Below the pieces are notes generated by a model that was not told where the DNA came from, did not search any database, and worked only from the letters and a program-made list of their open reading frames with translations. Shown here piece after piece: positions 7,852 to 17,134 of a DNA stretch of 45,183 nucleotides. The number at the start of each line of letters is the position of its first letter. Position 1 is the stretch's first letter. The DNA comes from Loigolactobacillus backii (GTDB lineage Bacteria; Bacillota; Bacilli; Lactobacillales; Lactobacillaceae): contig NZ_RHNQ01000013.1 of assembly GCF_003946275.1 (NCBI RefSeq), forward strand, positions 1-45,183, in the 5' to 3' direction. The translations under genes were made by a program, and so were the position numbers.

Positions 7852-9435
7852 TCAAATCATTTGATTTTTAGGATCAAGTACTAGTGATTCAGACAGCAAT
7901 ATTTCACTGTAAATTTCATAAACGTAATCTGAACTAACCATGTGCCTTTTTGCCAAAGTGTACAAATATTGCCGTTCAGCATCAAAAGCATGCATCAAGG
8001 CACGGCGTTCCTCAACGCTTTGTAATCCAGTTAACATTGCCTTATTCGAGGTTACCGCACGCCATTGTCGATAAAAGGATTTAAGCGTGTTTTTCTGCGT
8101 TTGATCACGCAAATCGTAAATGACACTGGCACTGACCTCTGCCGTCAACGTCATTGATTTCACTTGATTGATACCAACAATAACCATTTCGTGACGTAAC
8201 CTTTGCAATTGATCAGCACGATTCTGCTCGTCCGCATCAATTGGTAAAATAAATTTAAAGACAATTGTTGGCACTAACATGCTTAAAATAATAACAACAG
8301 TTTCCACAATAATAATGAAATGAAAAGTTGAACGTGCAATGTCGCCACCAATCGAAAAAGTCATCGCCAAGATAACGGTCCCATGAACACCACCAAGCGC
8401 AAACAGACTCGCAGTTAGACGCCGTTTATCACCAATAAAGAAACGCGCGTAAACATAACGACAGCCCAGTAACAAAACGTAGACGACAATCCCTACTGCA
8501 AGCCACTTTAACGAACTGATCATTATATTATAGCGACTGAAAAAGATTCGCTCCAAACTGATTCCCAGGACCACAAAAACAAAGCTATTTAGTACTTCAT
8601 TCGCAAAATTAATCATTTGAAGTCCTAAATGCATTTGCCGCGGCGAGGAAAAACGACTACGATTGGCCTCGCTATTATGGACCAATCCGGCCGAAACAAC
8701 GGCAATGATGCCCGAAACACCTAATTTTTCGGCCAAAAAATAAATACAAAACGGCGTTAAAATATAAATTAAGGTTTGTGACGAAATAACATTATTGGTT
8801 GAACGAACAAAATATTGGCGAAAGGCCATAAACGCAAAGGCCAAAATTGAACCAACAACAATTCCCCCAATTGCCGAAACCAAAAAGGCAGTCACGTTAC
8901 CCCACAAGGATAAATGACCGGTACTTAACCATAAAGTTGCTGCTTGAAGTAGAATAATACCAGTAGCGTCATTAAATAAAGATTCCATTTTCAAATTATT
9001 CTTTAATGGTTGCGATATTTTACGACCCTCAACTACCGAATCAAAGGCCGTCGCATCAGTTGGTGTACTAATGGCCACAATAATTAACGCCACCGGAATA
9101 ATTAGATTAAACGTTTTATGAATGACTATTGCCACTAAAACTGCCGACAGGACAGCCAAAATAACCGCCGTTCCCACAATACTTTTAACTTTTTTACGCA
9201 CTGTTAACAATGGTGTCGTTTGTCCTTCAAAAAATAATAGCGGTGCTAAAATTAAAATCATGAAGACATTATCATTAAACCCTAAAACCAAGTGATTAGT
9301 CATTGGCATTAAGCCCACTAGTACGCCAACAGCAAGGTTAATGTAGGTTCGCGAAATACCAGGAATATATTTAGCAATAATATTACTGGCGGCTACTGCC
9401 ACCAAAATGACAAACGACGAGATTAAAAGCCCCAT
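7852..9435 (-). CDS. Na+/H+ antiporter, CPA1 (NhaP/NHE-type)
   Basis: A 527-residue membrane protein with about 12 N-terminal spans and a C-terminal cytoplasmic tail of about 130 residues. The ion-binding motifs are intact: TPTDATA with Thr-Asp at 126-127, and ESLFNDATGI with Asn-Asp at 155-156, as in electroneutral CPA1 exchangers. It would export sodium (or potassium) for protons and help in pH and salt homeostasis. GGGAGGC precedes the ATG. It is divergent from the MFS gene at 9772. The tail shows no recognisable TrkA domain. Ion preference cannot be read from sequence. Confidence 0.92.
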   Translation of the reverse strand: MGLLISSFVILVAVAASNIIAKYIPGISRTYINLAVGVLVGLMPMTNHLVLGFNDNVFMILILAPLLFFEGQTTPLLTVRKKVKSIVGTAVILAVLSAVLVAIVIHKTFNLIIPVALIIVAISTPTDATAFDSVVEGRKISQPLKNNLKMESLFNDATGIILLQAATLWLSTGHLSLWGNVTAFLVSAIGGIVVGSILAFAFMAFRQYFVRSTNNVISSQTLIYILTPFCIYFLAEKLGVSGIIAVVSAGLVHNSEANRSRFSSPRQMHLGLQMINFANEVLNSFVFVVLGISLERIFFSRYNIMISSLKWLAVGIVVYVLLLGCRYVYARFFIGDKRRLTASLFALGGVHGTVILAMTFSIGGDIARSTFHFIIIVETVVIILSMLVPTIVFKFILPIDADEQNRADQLQRLRHEMVIVGINQVKSMTLTAEVSASVIYDLRDQTQKNTLKSFYRQWRAVTSNKAMLTGLQSVEERRALMHAFDAERQYLYTLAKRHMVSSDYVYEIYSEILLSESLVLDPKNQMI

Positions 9436-9771
9436 AGATCAAGCCTCCCTTAAAAAATGTTTGGAAAAGCGCCCAGGTTCCTGTGCTTGCCACGTTCACA
9501 CTGAATTAGTCAGATACACACTATTAAAAGTGATTTTTAAACACGAATTTGTTAATAAATCTTCCATAGTTATTATACTAACTATTATTAGCATGTGACG
9601 CAATGGACATCTGGGCCGCCAATTAGAAGTATTTTAGAATTGTTTTTTGAAATTTCCAGTTTAAAATAGTAGCAATAATTTCACTGTTTACCTCAATTGA
9701 CAACCGATAAATAAAGTCTAAAGTAGGTAAAGTTATATTTTTTCGAAAAATTTTTTGAAGGACGTCTGGCT
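9436..9771. other. Divergent intergenic region with a repeat fragment and the MFS promoter
   Basis: These 336 bp hold a fragment of the ATGTTTGGAAAAGC repeat (9457-9470, followed by GCCCAGGTTCCTGTGC) directly upstream of the antiporter ribosome binding site. They also hold a good plus-strand promoter: TTGACA (9697-9702), 16 bp, TAAAGT (9719-9724). No credible gene. Confidence 0.55.
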
Positions 9772-11010
9772 ATGAATTTTTTACGCAGTACCTTTTCATC
9801 ATTAAGTGAGAAAAATTTTCGTTACTTCTGGATTGGTCAGTGTATCTCCGTTATGGGAACTTGGGTACAACGGACCGCGCAGACCTGGCTAGTCTACCAA
9901 ATGACCAAATCTGCCTTCAAGGTTGGTCTTCTATCAGCCTTTCAGTTCATCCCCATTCTGGCGCTAACGCTAGTAGCGGGAACTTTAATCGACCGTTTCC
10001 CCAAACGTACAATTTTGCTCGTCACTCAATTTGGTTTTCTAATTTTAGGTGCCATCATGACTACCTTGGTTTACCTTAAAATTGTTCAATACTGGGAAAT
10101 TTTATTGATCGCGTTAGGCTACGGAATTCTACAAAGTTTTGATACCCCAACCCGACAGTCATTTGTGGTTGAATTAGTGGGCCAGAAAAACCTAATGAAC
10201 GGTATTTCGCTAAACTCAACCATCTTTAACCTGGCAAAAATTGCCGGACCATCGTTGGCGGGTCTGCTCATGGTTCAATTCAGTGTTAGTTTTTGCTTCT
10301 TAGTTGACACGATCAGTTACGTTGCCGTTTTATTTGGTTTATTTTTAATTCAACAAAAGAATGTCGTTGCTTCACACTCCCACGAACGCATTTGGAGTGA
10401 TGTCAAAGACGGATTATCTTATGTTTGGCGTCATAGTGCGGTCCGACTAAGTGCGGAGTTGATGTTGGTTGTTTGTACACTGAACTATAATAATAACGTC
10501 ATCATTCCCATTTTTGCGAAGACGGTACTCCATTCCGGTGCACAAACTTACGCCAATCTACTATCGGCAACCGGAATTGGTTCGTTAATTGCCGCATTTT
10601 TAATGAGTTACCTTTCCCGCTTTGGCCTGCAACGTAACATCTACTTGTACGTCGGCGTTGGTACGGCCGCTTTGCAGGCCGCAATGATCTTCGTACACAC
10701 GTATTGGATGGCAATGCTGATGATGGTATTAATCGGCTTTTGTAATATGATTTTCTTAAATCAATCTAATGCTTCGTTCCAATTCTCAATTCCAAATGAA
10801 TTACGCGGCCGGATTATGAGCGTTTACGTTCTACTTAATCAAGGGACAACCCCGGTGGGCAGTCTATTTGTTGGTGGCATTATGGATGTTAGCTCAGGTT
10901 TCTGGGGCTTTCCTGCCTGTGGCTTTCTAGCGTTGCTGCTACTGGCACCAGTCCTAATCAAAAATAGACCACTTGTGACTAAGTGGTTGCACCCTAAAAC
11001 TGAAAATTAA
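9772..11010 (+). CDS. MFS exporter, DHA3 / EntS-like
   Basis: A 412-residue transporter with 12 predicted spans. The start FRYFWIGQCISVMGTWVQR and the segment DTPTRQSFVVELV are typical of the DHA3/MFS_3 branch, which contains siderophore, macrolide and multidrug exporters. The first inter-helix loop carries GTLIDRFPKR. A consensus promoter lies upstream and GAAGGACG precedes the ATG. It is transcribed alone and ends at the hairpin at 11125-11175. Substrate unknown. Confidence 0.9.
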   Translation: MNFLRSTFSSLSEKNFRYFWIGQCISVMGTWVQRTAQTWLVYQMTKSAFKVGLLSAFQFIPILALTLVAGTLIDRFPKRTILLVTQFGFLILGAIMTTLVYLKIVQYWEILLIALGYGILQSFDTPTRQSFVVELVGQKNLMNGISLNSTIFNLAKIAGPSLAGLLMVQFSVSFCFLVDTISYVAVLFGLFLIQQKNVVASHSHERIWSDVKDGLSYVWRHSAVRLSAELMLVVCTLNYNNNVIIPIFAKTVLHSGAQTYANLLSATGIGSLIAAFLMSYLSRFGLQRNIYLYVGVGTAALQAAMIFVHTYWMAMLMMVLIGFCNMIFLNQSNASFQFSIPNELRGRIMSVYVLLNQGTTPVGSLFVGGIMDVSSGFWGFPACGFLALLLLAPVLIKNRPLVTKWLHPKTEN

Positions 11011-11080
11011 GGGGAAATAATCCAAGGGACTATGTTTGGAAAATACCTTAACTAGTTTCTCCTCTGGCCACTTTTGTGTA

Positions 11081-11187
11081 AACGTGTTTGAAAGGCAGCT
11101 TTCTACAGTGACTGAGACGAATTGAAGCGCCAAGGAGCACAGTTATAAAGTCCATAACTGTGCTCCTCGGCGCTTTTCTAAACACTC
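11081..11187 (+). repeat. Fold-back repeat element containing a terminator hairpin
   Basis: The ends GTGTTTGAAAGGC and GCTTTTCTAAACAC are imperfect inverted repeats that match the termini of the 120-bp insertion at 42705-42824. Inside is a 22-bp stem (11125-11146 with 11154-11175, one mismatch) followed by TTTT, which can terminate the MFS transcript. Probably a miniature mobile element acting as a terminator. Confidence 0.6.
11125..11175 (+). terminator. Intrinsic terminator downstream of the MFS gene
   Basis: Stem 11125-11146 with 11154-11175, loop AAAGTCC, short T run within CGCTTTTC. It lies inside a fold-back repeat, about 115 bp after the stop codon. Confidence 0.7.
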
Positions 11188-11215
11188 TCTAGAACGTGCG
11201 CCCTTTACTCTACAA

Positions 11216-11628
11216 CTAAAAATGATCACTAAGTTGTTTTTCATTTTTGACGTATGCTCTTGCCTGTTTAATGATTTGTTCGGCCTCCGGAGAATTATAA
11301 ATATTAAGTTTATAGTCAATTTCCCCCAGGCTTTCAGTTAATTGCTTTTGTTTGACCAAAACTTTATTGCGTTGTTCTGAAAGCAACTTGGCCCTTTTAT
11401 CAATTGTGGCCGGTCCCGCCATCAATACTGCCGAATATCACTAATCTTCATATCTGTATTTTTTAGGCAGCAAATCGTATGGATAATGCTAAGATCCGAG
11501 TCCGTAAAGGTGCGGTAACCAGCCGTATTTCGCATAACAAACGGTAACAAACCTTGCTTATCATAAAACCTCAACGTATAAATCGATAAACCTACCTTCT
11601 GTGCGACCTCTTTAATTGTATAAGTCAT
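11216..11628 (-). pseudogene. MerR-family regulator, frameshifted
   Basis: Codons read from 11628 give a complete MerR winged-helix N-terminus: YTIKEVAQKVGLSIYTLRFY, AGYRTFTDSDL, DMKISDIRQY. They stop at TGA 11422-11424. The expected coiled-coil dimerisation helix follows in another frame (MAGPATIDKRAKLL, then QRNKVLVKQKQLTESL) to 11216. Together they add up to the usual 120-140 residues, so this looks like one regulator split by a small indel after IRQY. It is divergent from the SDR gene at 11745. Without the coiled coil the 68-residue product could bind DNA poorly at best. A sequencing error at this spot is the main alternative. Confidence 0.75.
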
Positions 11629-11664
11629 ATGCCAACTCTTTCCTAAACTTTTAATGATTTATTC

Positions 11665-11695
11665 TTGCCCTAGAGTATTGTCGATAGTTTACTGT
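11665..11695 (+). promoter_or_regulatory. Possible 19-bp-spacer promoter of the SDR gene
   Basis: TTGCCC (11665-11670) and TACTGT (11690-11695) are 19 bp apart. MerR-family activators use such overlong spacers, and a MerR gene, now broken, lies divergently next to it. The internal dyad is weak. Confidence 0.4.
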
Positions 11696-11744
11696 GATCA
11701 TTATGAACAAATAACAACAATTAAGCAATCATGTGGAGGCAATT

Positions 11745-12764
11745 ATGAATAATAACGTCTTAGTAACTGGTGGTAATGGTTTTTTAAGCATGCAACTTAT
11801 TCTGCAACTTTTAAAACAGGGCTACAATGTACGGGCGACTTTACGTACTTTAGAAAAGAAGGCAACGATTGTCACTACACTCAAAGCCAATAACGGTATT
11901 AATCTTGATAAGTTAAGTTTTGTGAAGGCCGACTTAACAAATGATGTTGGTTGGGAAGAGGCAATGCACAACGTGACCTACGTTTTAAGTGTCGCTTCAC
12001 CCATGTTTTCGGCTAGTTCAAAGAATAAAAATGGTGCGACGGAAGGTATTTTACGAATTCTTAAACAGGCCCAAACTTCTCACGTCAAACGTGTTGTTAT
12101 GACTGCCAATTTTGGCGCTATTGGTTTCAGCAATAAAAATAAACAGTCATTAACCACCGAGGAAGATTGGACAAATCCAAATGAAAAAGGCCTGTCCGCC
12201 TACGAAAAATCAAAATTACTTGCTGAAAAGGCGGCCTGGCAATACCTCAAAGCTGCAAACAGTAAGCTTGAATTTACAACCGTTAATCCCGTGGCTATTT
12301 TAGGCTCAGCACTCAACGAGCACGTTTCTGACAGCTTTGGTTTGATCAAAGGCCTAATCGATGGTTCGCTTAAAAGAATCCCTAACATTCCCTTAGATGT
12401 TGTTGATGTCCGGGATGTTGTTGATCTGCACATTCGGGCAATGATCACTCCTCAGGCTAACGGACAACGATTCATTGCTAGTGAAGATGGTCAAATTTCA
12501 CTACCCGAAATTGGTGCCCTAATCAGACAAAAACGGCCGCAACTTGCCAATCAAATTTCCACAAAAGTGCTGCCCAATTGGATAATTCGAACTGGTGCAT
12601 TAGTCAGTAAGCAAGCACAAGAAGGCAAGTTGCTCCTGGATATCAACCGCAACGTTAGTAATCAAAAAGCTAAACAAATATTGGGCTGGCAACCACTAAG
12701 TAATAATAAAACTGCTGTTTTGGCCACAGTTGATACCTTATTAAAATACGACCTTTTGCATTGA
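11745..12764 (+). CDS. NAD(P)-dependent epimerase/dehydratase (extended SDR, dihydroflavonol-reductase-like)
   Basis: A 339-residue extended short-chain dehydrogenase. The nucleotide-binding turn is VLVTGGNGFLS at residues 4-14 (GGxGFxS in place of the usual GxxGxxG), with RATLR after the second strand. The catalytic Tyr-x-x-x-Lys is in SAYEKSKLLAEKAAW. Relatives reduce aldehydes or ketones with NADPH. A GTG at 11733 extends the frame, but ATG 11745 sits at a proper distance from GTGGAGGC. The divergent broken MerR gene and a 19-bp-spacer promoter suggest former electrophile- or aldehyde-responsive control. The unit ends at the 12819 terminator. Substrate unknown. Confidence 0.88.
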   Translation: MNNNVLVTGGNGFLSMQLILQLLKQGYNVRATLRTLEKKATIVTTLKANNGINLDKLSFVKADLTNDVGWEEAMHNVTYVLSVASPMFSASSKNKNGATEGILRILKQAQTSHVKRVVMTANFGAIGFSNKNKQSLTTEEDWTNPNEKGLSAYEKSKLLAEKAAWQYLKAANSKLEFTTVNPVAILGSALNEHVSDSFGLIKGLIDGSLKRIPNIPLDVVDVRDVVDLHIRAMITPQANGQRFIASEDGQISLPEIGALIRQKRPQLANQISTKVLPNWIIRTGALVSKQAQEGKLLLDINRNVSNQKAKQILGWQPLSNNKTAVLATVDTLLKYDLLH

Positions 12765-12818
12765 TTTGAGGATCGTCAACTCTGGATCTAAAAAAATAAT
12801 CAAACATAAAATTTACAC

Positions 12819-12869
12819 AAAAAGGAGCCAAATGAGTTAGTTTTTGTCTAACTCATTTGGCTCCTTTTT
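12819..12869. terminator. Bidirectional intrinsic terminator
   Basis: Perfect 22-bp stem (12819-12840 with 12848-12869), A run on the left arm and T run on the right. It separates the convergent SDR and Nudix genes and can serve both. Confidence 0.92.
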
Positions 12870-12935
12870 CACGCTTAATTAGATATACTTTTACAACAAA
12901 ATTTTAAACCATTCCCCATAAGCCTAACGATTAGT

Positions 12936-13445
12936 CTATTGACCAGCAATTTCGTGAACAAATTTACGGTAAACCGCCGCGGCTGCATTGCCGGGACTAT
13001 CGGGAAACATATATTTAGGTGCTTCTCGGGCTGAAACCCATTTTGCAGAAGCTAACTCCCTAGATAACTTCAAATCCTGATTAGTCGTCCGACTAATAAA
13101 ACCATGCATCAAGGCTTCACTTTTTCCAAACCAATAAGTCCCCGCATATTCAATGTTGCTCAAAGTGATGCCCAGTTCCTCATCAACTTCCCGTTTTGCA
13201 CTTGTTTCGGCGGACTCGCCTGGCTGCATGTAGCCAGAAATCAACGAAGCATATTGATGTGATAAATAAGGCATCTTTGCCAAAACAATCTCGTTAAGTT
13301 CATTTGCAACTAGAACAATCACGCAATCCGAAAAGGTCGGAAACCAGTAACGCTCACAGTTTGGACAAAATGGCGTTAACCCATCATCGCCGGCCGTTTT
13401 CTTAGTTAATTTTGTACCGCAAGTGGGACAATATTTATATACCAT
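12936..13445 (-). CDS. Nudix hydrolase with N-terminal zinc ribbon (NudC-like)
   Basis: A 169-residue protein. An N-terminal zinc ribbon (CPTC near residue 6 and CPNC near residue 27) is followed by a Nudix domain with a perfect box at about residues 71-93 (GYMQPGE, then REVDEELGI). Zinc ribbon plus Nudix is the architecture of NADH pyrophosphatase/NudC, which hydrolyses NAD(H) or removes NAD caps from RNA. The NudC specificity motif SQPWPFP is not seen as such; SGYMQPGES occupies the equivalent strand. It is also shorter than E. coli NudC. Substrate is therefore open. AAGGAAG precedes the ATG. PepN lies just upstream on the same strand. Confidence 0.88.
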   Translation of the reverse strand: MVYKYCPTCGTKLTKKTAGDDGLTPFCPNCERYWFPTFSDCVIVLVANELNEIVLAKMPYLSHQYASLISGYMQPGESAETSAKREVDEELGITLSNIEYAGTYWFGKSEALMHGFISRTTNQDLKLSRELASAKWVSAREAPKYMFPDSPGNAAAAVYRKFVHEIAGQ

Positions 13446-13476
13446 AATCTATGGGCTTCCTTATTAAATGAGTAAA

Positions 13477-16011
13477 TTACCGAATAATTTTAGTAATGGC
13501 CGCATTGACGGCATCTTTCTCTGCTTCAATTAAGTCAACGCGACTTTCAATCATTTTGGTATCCATCGTGATTTCTCGGGTCAACCCAGGCGTGTTCAGC
13601 TTAGGTTCAAAGAAGGCCTTGAATTCGGCCAAGCGTTCTGGTGTCCGGAAGATACTAGCAATAACGGTGATGTACGTGGTGAATTCCATATCACCGCCGA
13701 CAGTCTCTTCTAACCACTGCCAGTCACGGCGAATCCAATTCCAAGCGGCCTGTTCACCCTCATTAGTAGCCAAAACACCACGGAACCAAGCGCGCAAATC
13801 CTGGGGCTTAATCGTGTCTGCATCTTCAAACTTCTCAATTAACCGTCCAATTAACGTCGCATCTGGTGTACTTGTTAAGGCCGCACACAAATCAGACTTA
13901 TAGCTCCCATCGGCGGTTTGTCGGTACGCCGCCAACAATTGATCAAACAATTCGGCGCTACCGAAATTCTTAACTTCATTTTTCAAAATGAAAACCCGCG
14001 TCGCAGCCGGTAAAGTTGCAAGGTGATCCTTATTAACTGTGAATAAATCATGTGCCGTTTTAACTGCATTTTTATTTTGTGCATATAACGCCGCGTTTAA
14101 AACAACTGGCCGCGTTAGCTGATCATCATTTACTTCACTAGCCTTAGGTGTCCACCCCAAACGGGTAACTTGCGCACTACTTAATTGGTTAAAGAAAGCT
14201 TGCAGATCCTTTTCTTCAGCAGAATTAGGCGTTACGAATTTCTTCAAATTACTTGCAACTTGGTATAAGGCAGCACTGACGACGTTTGAATGACTGTCTG
14301 CAAACCGGGCCAACAGCGGCACGATATCAGCGTATGCTATTTGGCGCCCTTCCGCTAATAAACGAAGGTCCTGCAGTACTTGCAACTGGGAAATAGCGTC
14401 CAACGTCGTAATGTTGTTCAAAATATCCGCCAATAATGTACGATCGTATTTAACGATGAAGTGTGAATTATTACCCAAATTTAAGCGGAACGGCTTGCCA
14501 TTAGCCGCCCGTAATTGTGCGTAGTCCCCAAGCGTTAAAGCCTTTTCAGCCATTATTGCCGGTGCAGCAGCATAATTACTGTTCAACGGGATTTGCCACT
14601 TTCGACCAACTTCCTGACCTTTGCCACTGAAAAATTGTTGTTGAGTTAAAGTCAATTTATCAGCAACAATCGCCGCGGTCACCACGGGATAGCCTGGTTG
14701 TTCCAACCATGACTTCATAATAGTGCCTAAATCCATCTTAGATGCTGCTCCTAAAGCAGACCATAGATCGGCGCCAGTTGCGTTGTTATACTTATGAGTT
14801 CCAAGGTAATCTTTTAATCCGGCACGTAGCGCATCATCACCAATTAAGGCCCGTACCATGACCAACATTCGTGCTCCTTTTGCGTAAACAATTGCACTAT
14901 CAAATAACGCATCAATTTCTGCTGGATTCTCAACTTGAACGTGCACTGACTGCACACCATCAATAGCATCTCGTTGCAAAGCGGCCGAGGCCTCTGATGT
15001 CTGGAACATCTCCCAAATATGCCAATCTGGTTCAAGCGCATCAATGGCAACGTATTCCATCATATTAGCAAAACTTTCGTTTAACCATAGATCATCCCAC
15101 CATTTCATCGTGACCAAATCACCAAACCATTGGTGAGCCAACTCGTGGGCAATTACCGTTGCAATAAGTTGTTTCATATCTAGTGCCGTGTTTTCAGGAT
15201 CAAGTAATAGATACGCCTCGCGGTAAGTTACTAAGCCCCAATTTTCCATCGCTCCGGCCGAAAAGTCTGGTAAAGCCAATTGCCAAGAGTGTGGTAACGG
15301 ATATGGCGTTTGATAGAAATCTTCATAAAATTCAATCGAACGTTTAGCAATATCCAACGCAAAATCTAATTCATTGGCTTGATGTGCCTTGGTCGCAAAA
15401 ACACCAACTTGCACACCACTTTTAGTAGTTGTTTGTTTACTTTGCAACTCACCAAAGGCAAAAGCAATCAGGTACGTTGACATTCGCACCGTTGTATCAA
15501 AATAGTGAATCCCATTTTCATTCCGAACTTCTGGCATATTGCTAATGATTGTTTCACCAGGGTGTTCATCGAATTTGATGGCTAAAGCAAAGGTTGCCTT
15601 AGCTTCCGGTTCATCAATACACGGAAAAGCTTGCCGGGCAAAATTAGTTTCAAACTGGGTCCCGATAATTTGTTTCTTTACCCCGTTTAATTCGTAATAG
15701 GACGGATAAATGCCCATCATAGAATCCGTTAACGCCGCCTTATAAGTGATTGTTAACGTCACATCACCTGTATTTGCCAGCTCAATTCGAACGGCATCAA
15801 CCTTGGCATCAATCGTAAAAGGTCTGTTTTGCCCGTCTACTTGCACGGACTCGATCGTTAAATTTTTTTGGTGTACAGCAATTGTTTGCGCTTTGGCGTC
15901 ACCGGTGATCGTTGTCTTACCAGTATATTGTTTGCTTTCACGGTTAATATCCAAAAAAATATCATAGTGGCTCGGTTGAAACGTATTGTAAAAACGAGTT
16001 AATTCTGTCAT
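13477..16011 (-). CDS. pepN: Aminopeptidase N (PepN), M1 family
   Basis: An 844-residue M1 metallopeptidase, the length of lactobacillus PepN. The substrate-anchoring GAMEN motif is at 253-257, zinc ligands at His289, His293 (HELAH) and Glu312 (NESF), with catalytic Glu290. The C-terminal helical superhelix is complete. It is cytoplasmic and has no signal peptide. It removes N-terminal residues from peptides taken up from milk or plant protein. The frame opens at 16029, but ATG 16011 has GAGG upstream and starts the conserved fold. The Nudix gene follows after about 30 bp, possibly co-transcribed. Confidence 0.97.
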   Translation of the reverse strand: MTELTRFYNTFQPSHYDIFLDINRESKQYTGKTTITGDAKAQTIAVHQKNLTIESVQVDGQNRPFTIDAKVDAVRIELANTGDVTLTITYKAALTDSMMGIYPSYYELNGVKKQIIGTQFETNFARQAFPCIDEPEAKATFALAIKFDEHPGETIISNMPEVRNENGIHYFDTTVRMSTYLIAFAFGELQSKQTTTKSGVQVGVFATKAHQANELDFALDIAKRSIEFYEDFYQTPYPLPHSWQLALPDFSAGAMENWGLVTYREAYLLLDPENTALDMKQLIATVIAHELAHQWFGDLVTMKWWDDLWLNESFANMMEYVAIDALEPDWHIWEMFQTSEASAALQRDAIDGVQSVHVQVENPAEIDALFDSAIVYAKGARMLVMVRALIGDDALRAGLKDYLGTHKYNNATGADLWSALGAASKMDLGTIMKSWLEQPGYPVVTAAIVADKLTLTQQQFFSGKGQEVGRKWQIPLNSNYAAAPAIMAEKALTLGDYAQLRAANGKPFRLNLGNNSHFIVKYDRTLLADILNNITTLDAISQLQVLQDLRLLAEGRQIAYADIVPLLARFADSHSNVVSAALYQVASNLKKFVTPNSAEEKDLQAFFNQLSSAQVTRLGWTPKASEVNDDQLTRPVVLNAALYAQNKNAVKTAHDLFTVNKDHLATLPAATRVFILKNEVKNFGSAELFDQLLAAYRQTADGSYKSDLCAALTSTPDATLIGRLIEKFEDADTIKPQDLRAWFRGVLATNEGEQAAWNWIRRDWQWLEETVGGDMEFTTYITVIASIFRTPERLAEFKAFFEPKLNTPGLTREITMDTKMIESRVDLIEAEKDAVNAAITKIIR

Positions 16012-16120
16012 AAATTTACCTCTCATCATCTTATTAATATGGTCATTATACGACTTTGAAGCATAAAAATGTTTTTCTACTGAAATTTTGGACGTATTTT
16101 AAATTGAAGTAATTCAACGC

Positions 16121-17134
16121 CTAATCAGCCACTTTCACAATAATTTTGCCGTGGGCCCGACCTTTTTCTGAATAATCTAGTGCTGACTGCGTTTTCGCCA
16201 GTGGAAATACTTGGTCGACCAGCGGTTTAATCTTACCCTGTTCAATTAAATTTGTCAGTTTGGCCAACTCTGCCCCATTGGCTTTCATAAACAAAAAATC
16301 ATAGCGAACGTGATATTTTTGCTCCCACCAAGTTAAGTTTAACGTCGCCAGGCCGAAAAGTACTGCTTTCCGCCAACTGCGGTGTGTTTGGCGGGCAAAG
16401 CGGGCATTGGGTAATCCACTAACTGAAACAATCCGACCACCTGATTTTAAAATACGAAAGGCCTTCTTTAAATTGGTGTGACCTAAAGTATCGAAAACCA
16501 GATCATAGCCATGTAATACTTGGCTGAAATCTTGCTGATGATAATTAATCACCTTATCCGCGCCAAATCGTTTCACTAACACTGTGCTGGTGGGACTGGC
16601 CGTGGTAGCAACGTAAGCGCCTAAACTTTTGGCCAATTGGATGGCAATTGAGCCTACACCCCCAGCACCGGCCTGAATCAGAACCTTTTGGCCTGCCTGG
16701 ATGTGGGCAATATCTACCAATGCCTGATAGCTGGTCAAACCAACCAACGGTAAACCTGCCGCCTCAATGAATGATAAATTCTGTGGTTTTAGCGCAATGT
16801 CACCAGTATCCACTGCTAAATATTCGGCAAATGTTCCAATTCGCGAATCCCGTGGCCGACCATAAACCTCATCCCCAACTTTAAACTGTTTGACCTGGCC
16901 ACCCACTTTAACAATTACACCAGCAAATTCATGGCCTAACGTCAAAGGCATTTGGTGTTTAGCCAGCAACTTAACTTCTCCGTTTCGCGTTTTAAAATCG
17001 ATTGGATTTATCCCGGCGGCCTTAACTGCCACCAAAACATCGGTTGGTTCAATTGCCGGTACCGGAACTGATACCAACTGCACTGGTACTTGGCCGTATG
17101 TTTTAATCTGCATGGCCTGCATCATTTTATTCAT
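16121..17134 (-). CDS. Zinc-independent quinone oxidoreductase / medium-chain reductase
   Basis: A 337-residue medium-chain dehydrogenase/reductase. It has the GroES-like N-domain (GINPIDFKTRNGE, LGHEFAGVI) and a Rossmann domain with the NADPH motif AGAGGVGSIAIQLAKSLGA. The structural-zinc cysteines of alcohol dehydrogenases are missing, as in quinone oxidoreductases. ATG at 17134 follows AGGAGG and overlaps the ArsR stop codon by 8 bases, so the pair is translationally coupled. The likely role is NADPH-dependent reduction of quinones or unsaturated carbonyls, controlled by the ArsR protein. Substrate not determinable. Confidence 0.9.
   Translation of the reverse strand: MNKMMQAMQIKTYGQVPVQLVSVPVPAIEPTDVLVAVKAAGINPIDFKTRNGEVKLLAKHQMPLTLGHEFAGVIVKVGGQVKQFKVGDEVYGRPRDSRIGTFAEYLAVDTGDIALKPQNLSFIEAAGLPLVGLTSYQALVDIAHIQAGQKVLIQAGAGGVGSIAIQLAKSLGAYVATTASPTSTVLVKRFGADKVINYHQQDFSQVLHGYDLVFDTLGHTNLKKAFRILKSGGRIVSVSGLPNARFARQTHRSWRKAVLFGLATLNLTWWEQKYHVRYDFLFMKANGAELAKLTNLIEQGKIKPLVDQVFPLAKTQSALDYSEKGRAHGKIIVKVAD

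Noticed and set aside
9407-9598. 63-codon frame in the antiporter/MFS gap
   Set aside because: It overlaps the antiporter start, contains a repeat fragment and has no ribosome binding site.
13496-13903. 135-codon plus-strand frame inside pepN
   Set aside because: It is antisense to a well-conserved peptidase gene and has no signals of its own.
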